Positions 58,387-64,000 of a DNA stretch of 64,000 bases are shown one piece after another. The DNA is taken from the NCBI GenBank assembly GCA_018292915.2, contig JACVVK020000170.1, forward strand, positions 35,001-99,000. Reading direction: 5' to 3'. The notes under the pieces were generated by a model. That model saw nothing but the letters and a program-made list of their open reading frames with translations. It was not told the origin of the DNA and made no database searches. The position numbers and the translations under genes were made by a program. The stretch's first letter is position 1; every line of letters begins with the position of its first letter. The DNA comes from Batillaria attramentaria (Eukaryota; Mollusca; Gastropoda; Batillariidae).

Positions 58387-59563
58387 CTGAAATGAAGTGC
58401 ATTTGCCCGTTTTAGACATTTTTACACGCACTCACTTTTTGCGAAGGCTTTGTCAATCGGTTAAGCATAAAACGTGTGCGAAACTGTTGCTAGTGAATTT
58501 TTAAGATAAATAATGATAGGGTCTGCAACGGGAGAGAAATACAATCCTTTTGAAGAGAGAGAGAGAGAGAGGCCGACAGACAGACAGACACTTCATTCTT
58601 CTGTCTACAGAACCTTAAATCTTAAATTGATCTTGACAAACGACATATGAAAAGACATCTTATCAAATGTCCAGCACCCTAAATTTTCATGCACCTAGTG
58701 CTTACAGTACAATGCAAACTACAAGGGTCTAAATATAATCTCAGACGTGGGCACCGAGTTTTTTCTTTATCTGTTTGGGTCAAAGGAACGGGCTCTTCAG
58801 GACTGTCTGAGTGTAATCCATGAAAATAAAAATACGAGCATGTAAATATTCCCATATAATTATGCCCATTGGATGCGAGCTGTTGCAGCCACCACATCTA
58901 TGCATGTATGATTCCTGCTGTACTTGGGACCAAAAAAGAAAGAAAGAAAAAAAACAAAAAAACAAAAACGAGCATGTTAATATTCCTCACCAGGACGACC
59001 TCGATTTTCCGGCATATACTCTTTTTTGTCACCCTGCAATGCAAGAGAAAGGCGAATATACATTTTATCACTTTATCTTGGTACGTATAGTCTGACTGGA
59101 AAAACCACAGGGCTACAAATTGTCTGTGGCCCTCAAAGACAATGCCGATGGTTTGAAAGCAAAAGAGCAATAAGAAAATAAAGATAACGGTACCACTGAT
59201 TATGTAAATATATAGAAACCAGGGTCCTGTGCGACTTCGTGGGTCGCTAACGGTCAAACGTATTGCGATTTTGCATAAACAGTGTAAAGTCGATGTGAAT
59301 CTTATGACTTGCCTACCAAATCTTCAAAAAAAAAGTCTGTAATCGTTTACTCGTGGATTTATTTTTACATACATGGTCATAGTACTTGAAGCTATCCTCA
59401 AACGGCAGCAATATATGAACAGCAGTCACTTATTTCTTCATGACACTGAGTGAATGTAGACTGGATTGAAATCCAAGCCTTTACTTAAAGACATTAGTTT
59501 AATTTACCAACTCGATATTTTTGTAGCGTTCCTTACCTTTTGCGGCATATCCGCTTGAGCCAT
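57099..59563 (-). CDS. Schlafen-like protein (AlbA_2 domain), frame-disrupted
   Basis: Three exons: 59563-59537, 59033-58991 and 58386-57099, in phase at both junctions. After a short N-terminus, NKCGEIGLRNTLSAA is followed by FRKSVSTLLNTPGGGVVII, the first GGG-containing lobe typical of Schlafen cores. Then come ISFAVKPRKG, a variable linker, GTPFCESSSRQAKDVKRKEL (position of the Schlafen acidic active-site motif, first Glu kept), and MSGVDTGGHLFLGVHEE, the second lobe. Schlafen family members bind and in some cases cleave tRNA/rRNA and act in antiviral defence; that role here is inference. The frame shifts by one base in a T/C homopolymer region (57637-57660), and again near 57221, where an 'acag' precedes the frame that continues to stop at 57101-57099. 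Either sequencing error in homopolymers or a decaying gene. No helicase region follows, so it is of the short class. Confidence 0.7.
58553..58571. repeat. (GA)n and (CAGA)n microsatellite
   Basis: A GA tract followed by four caga units (58575-58590), in the intron before Schlafen-like exon 3. Confidence 0.85.
58991..59033 (-). CDS. Schlafen-like exon 2
   Basis: A 43-base exon between acceptor AG 59035-59034 and donor GTGAGG at 58990, encoding GDKKEYMPENRGRP and one base of a Gly codon completed by exon 3. Confidence 0.6.
59537..59563 (-). CDS. Schlafen-like exon 1 (start)
   Basis: ATG at 59561-59563 with purine at -3 and G at +4. Encodes MAQADMPQK; donor GTAAGG at 59536. Confidence 0.6.
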
Positions 59564-60055
59564 TTCTATCAATGAATCAACAGATCACCAGCCCAGAGTT
59601 CAGGACAGCCATTTTCAATATTGACTCTAGTTGTGTAGCTAGGCCTGCACCAGCGCGCCACAAAACACAATCCACTAGTGTACCATGTTAAACTAAATAA
59701 TCATTATATTATACGAAGATTACACAACAGAGAACAAATATCATTGTTGACTTAGTCTGCATTATGTCTACCCATTTTCACCAATGCAATGCACAATTTC
59801 TATTTAATTCGGTCTCACGCGTAAAGCCGTTTCAGGTATTTATATATCTAAACGTTCACAAACAGTTCCGACAGTTACAGTGTCTCACACACTGGCACGT
59901 ACAGAATCCGAATTGCTAAGCGAAAAGCGAGACGTCTGGTACTATGGTGCCATCTCTCGCTGACAAGAAGAAATTCTGTCCGTTTGAATTCGCTTCCTCG
60001 CAGTCGTGAAACGTCAGTGTATCGCATTCAGAGCTTCTGTTCATCGTGTGGATAC

Positions 60056-60126
<71 letters not shown>

Positions 60127-60717
60127 CCCGAGAGCACAGGCAATTGTGCCAAACTCAAATTGTCGTCCGTGTGGACTAGTGATTTTGGAACAGGCGCGAG
60201 GTACTGAGGGTTCATTGTTTTAGATAAGTACGGTATCAACTATCAACGTCAGACCCGGGTATGTGCCCGCGTAGCGTGTGTCTCTAGTTTGCCGCATGAA
60301 CAGACCTGTCGACCAGTCAACAGTGACCTACTTTGTCGGGTTTCGGTGGTGTGCAGTCGGAACCTTGAATCAAGACAGATATAGGTACGTAAGTCTTAAA
60401 CAGTATTTCTTAAAAATTATCAGTAAAAATGCCCCCCCCCCCCCTTCCCCGTCATACTACTATTTTCAGCTGTAAACAAAATGGAAGCCACAGAAACTAA
60501 TCACGAAGTCATCTTGCATAGACACTCATAGTGAGTCATACACACTGTACCGATTTCCATTGATTTAGCGCTGCGTTGTGTGAGGGGTGAGAACTGATAA
60601 CAATATGATACAGAATAAGTTCCTCTCATCGCCAGTGTTTAGGAGAATCTGGTGAGGTACGGCGAATCCGGTCATGTGCATTTTTCCTGACTGGCGAGTT
60701 GCTACGGAATTTTTCAG
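59564..60717. other. intergenic region upstream of the Schlafen-like gene
   Basis: Probably includes the Schlafen-like promoter (no motif I would assert). Holds a long GT microsatellite at 60059-60121 and a C run at 60431-60444. On the + strand an ATG at 60296 opens a frame to a donor-like sequence atag|gtacgt at 60385; it could be a 5' exon of the tentative gene to the right, but phases do not connect to the next candidates. Confidence 0.35.
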
Positions 60718-60788
60718 AGCGGGAATGTGTTTGGAGAATGGAAACAAAACTGTCTGAAATTAAAACAAAGAAAAAGGTTTCATCGAAG
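60718..60788 (+). CDS. possible exon of an unrecognised gene
   Basis: 'atttttcag' acceptor ends at 60717 and a cgaag|gtaacc donor follows. Two frames are open; one reads RECVWRMETKLSEIKTKKK. Its phase does not match the exon at 61107, so the link is unproven. Confidence 0.22.
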
Positions 60789-61106
60789 GTAACCGTTTGT
60801 GCTCTTCACCAAGAAAGATTAGAATTAGTTTATTTTCTCAGAGCGTTTATTGTCAGATATTTGTCGGCCCCAAATCGAACCTGGCCATAAGCTTGTCAGT
60901 GGAGATCACACTTGGTGGCAAAAGACATTGCACACCAATTAGGAGTGCTCCTGAAAATTGATAATTTTCTGGAAAACGATGAGAATTGTCTCACTACAAT
61001 AAAAAGACTTAAATCTAAGTTACGTAATAATGATCGTGAAAATGTTTCCGCTACTATGAGCATGAACGATCACCGATTATCTCAGTTGTTTATTTCTGTT
61101 TTCCAG

Positions 61107-61979
<873 letters not shown>

Positions 61980-63490
61980 GTAAGTGTTGACATCATCCTT
62001 TTCACCGAATTCATTATTCTCTACTTGACTTTGTCTTTTTGCTTGTTTAGTCGGACAGTACCTTATATGTTTCCTCGGCTGATACCAGTTTTCATATTAC
62101 GTAGTTATTTAGTTAGACCTAGATAACAGGGAATTAGTTTGTGAAATGAAGCTGGTGTATAGGAGAATCAGGTCGAATGTCAGGTCTCGCCCATCCGTTG
62201 ACGTGTACTCTTAAAAACTTCATGAGGTAGGATGGAGTGGAGTCAGTAAAATTTAATACGGTCAACAATCATATAAATCCGATTTCTTATATCATATCAG
62301 TTATCAATACATGTATTATCAATGGAACAGTTTTATATTACATGGGGCAGTAGGTACGTAACTAATTTTAACTCAATTCCTACCGAGTACGTTCGGGCCG
62401 TCGATGTTGTGCACCAGTGGTCTTACCAAAAAAAAAAAAAAAAAATCCGCATGGATTTCTTTATTCTGTATTTGGTATATATACAATTAAAAACACGTAC
62501 TATACATATACTATACTAAAAAACCTGAACATGCATGAACAAACATAAACAAACATAAACAAACATGAACAATCACGGCAATCAAATGCAGCCATGACAC
62601 AGATATAGTTATAACAGGGTTAATCCAAGCGCTGTTAAAAAATAAATAAATAAATAAAACACAGAATCAAGAAACGTTTAATTTTTTTGTGGCTTGAAGC
62701 GGGCCTATAACTGAGGTTAAAAAAAAAATCCAAGCGCTGTCAGCCAGTCAGCGTTAGTCTTTCATGCACATGGGCAAAGTAAAGCCATGCAAACTGTAGA
62801 CTTTAACTGAAGAAAGCAAAGCCATGCACATTTTGCCTTGAAAGCAATGGGAAACCAGGCGCAAATACTTGTAAAAATACTGGCCATATGGAGGCATGTA
62901 AACAGCAAACTCCTGCATATCTTAAACAGGAGATAAATTCTGACTAACAAACTGAGGACGTGGACGCCGCAAAACCATATCCAGCATGTATTAGACTTAG
63001 GACAAGAAACCGTCTGATGATCCTCAACAGATTCAACTGTTTCTCCGTTATCATTCATTATTATATTGCCATATTATTTTGCCCCACTAGTGCCAAAGCT
63101 GTATTTAGCGTACATGCATGTACTATACATCCACACAACGCACACCCCCCCTCCTCCTCCACACACACACACACACATACATGCACACTCACAAACACAT
63201 GGACAAGCGGTTGAGTATGCCTACCTGCCTAAATCTGATGACAATAGCACAAAGAGGATTATACTACATGTACAAACATTCCAGTCAGCGGTAAAGTTCT
63301 GCATGGATTTAAAGTTTGCCAGGTGGGAGTATTGCACATTGATTATACTCAGGCTTGCTGCAAGGAGAAGCGTATTAATTTTAGAAACGATTATTTTACT
63401 GCTGAGTTATCTGTGTACAAGAAACAAGATGGCCACCAGCCCAATATGTTGTTTCCATTTGATCACCTGCTATCGTCACGGTCGTTCTTT
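61980..63490. other. no gene identified
   Basis: Unique A/T-rich DNA with an A run at 62429-62445, a taaa repeat at 62640-62658, repeated 'aacaaacataaac' at 62535-62570 and a CA tract at 63161-63177. Short ORFs here lack recognisable motifs. Confidence 0.45.
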
Positions 63491-63505
63491 TGTAATGCCA
63501 TGTAT

Positions 63506-63508
<3 letters not shown>

Positions 63509-63568
<60 letters not shown>
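63509..63568. repeat. (CA)n microsatellite
   Basis: Long CA tract; His/Thr ORFs across it are compositional. Confidence 0.96.
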
Positions 63569-63575
<7 letters not shown>

Positions 63576-63760
63576 GTCGCCAGAAAGAACGCAGCAGCAC
63601 AGTGTGCACGAACGTGTCTATGACGCAGATTTCATTACGTCACTCTGTGTGTGAAAGTATGAATTGTCTGGAGTAACGTCACAGCCTTGTTTTGTATCAC
63701 TGAAACTTGCTGCTGCGCGCAGCGGAATCTGCCCCATCCCAGAAAGTAGAGAAACAACTT

Positions 63761-63861
<101 letters not shown>

Positions 63862-64000
63862 CGCTAGAAAACACTCATAATGCACGTCAAAGTCTTGCAT
63901 AAATGGAACAGAAACACAAACCTGTCTGTTTCGTAACACATGTATCCCTTTGTATTCAGTTTACTGAAAATACCATAAAATCTACACAGAAAAAGTCAAA

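Noticed and set aside
62762..63058. 98-residue minus-strand ORF with hydrophobic stretches
   Set aside because: No splice context, homologous motif or start context; probably chance.

Overview
This is a eukaryotic genomic window with no bacterial features: multi-exon genes with GT-AG introns, very abundant dinucleotide microsatellites, tRNA-derived SINEs, LINEs and small DNA transposons. Protein similarities are clearly animal. The style of the repeats (long CA tracts, tRNA-headed SINEs, short 'gcgcc...ctaggcgc' elements ending in TTA repeats) suggests a marine mollusc, probably a gastropod, but that is an inference.

Layout. (1) 1-5.8 kb, + strand: the last two coding exons of a single-pass membrane protein. 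The intron between them holds a SINE that was itself split by a foldback DNA element. (2) 5.8-9.7 kb: intergenic repeats. (3) 9.73-33.71 kb, - strand: a complete DHX57-type DExH helicase gene. I resolved 27 coding exons that join in phase into 1438 residues. Its introns are full of transposons, including a piggyBac-like element with TTAA target sites and perfect terminal repeats that carries a SINE. (4) 33.7-35.4 kb: a divergent intergenic (promoter) region with a pyrimidine-rich tract. (5) 35.41-40.97 kb, + strand: a complete seven-exon, 505-residue type II membrane protein related to the METTL24/Methyltransf_22 family, apparently with two tandem, degenerate domains. (6) 41-53.3 kb: transposon-rich; a hAT-like MITE with a nested SINE, a 2-2.5 kb tandem duplication present about 2.3 times, two mariner transposase fragments in permuted order, and a decayed CR1/L2-like LINE interrupted by about 1 kb of other sequence. 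(7) 55.4-56.5 kb: a third copy of a composite repeat also present twice in a DHX57 intron, built from about 130-150 bp units that each carry nuclear-receptor-like TGACCTTGA/TCAAGGTCA motifs. (8) 57.1-59.6 kb, - strand: a Schlafen-like (AlbA_2) gene of three exons with two apparent frame breaks. (9) 59.6-64 kb: microsatellite-rich DNA with a tentative string of small + strand exons.

The genes do not form a pathway. DHX57 (RNA helicase), the METTL24-like membrane protein and the Schlafen-like protein (family of RNA-cleaving or RNA-binding restriction factors) are independent transcription units. DHX57 and the METTL24-like gene are divergently arranged with start codons 1.7 kb apart. The most informative content outside genes is the stack of dated insertions (element within element, with intact target-site duplications) and the nuclear-receptor-motif repeat.
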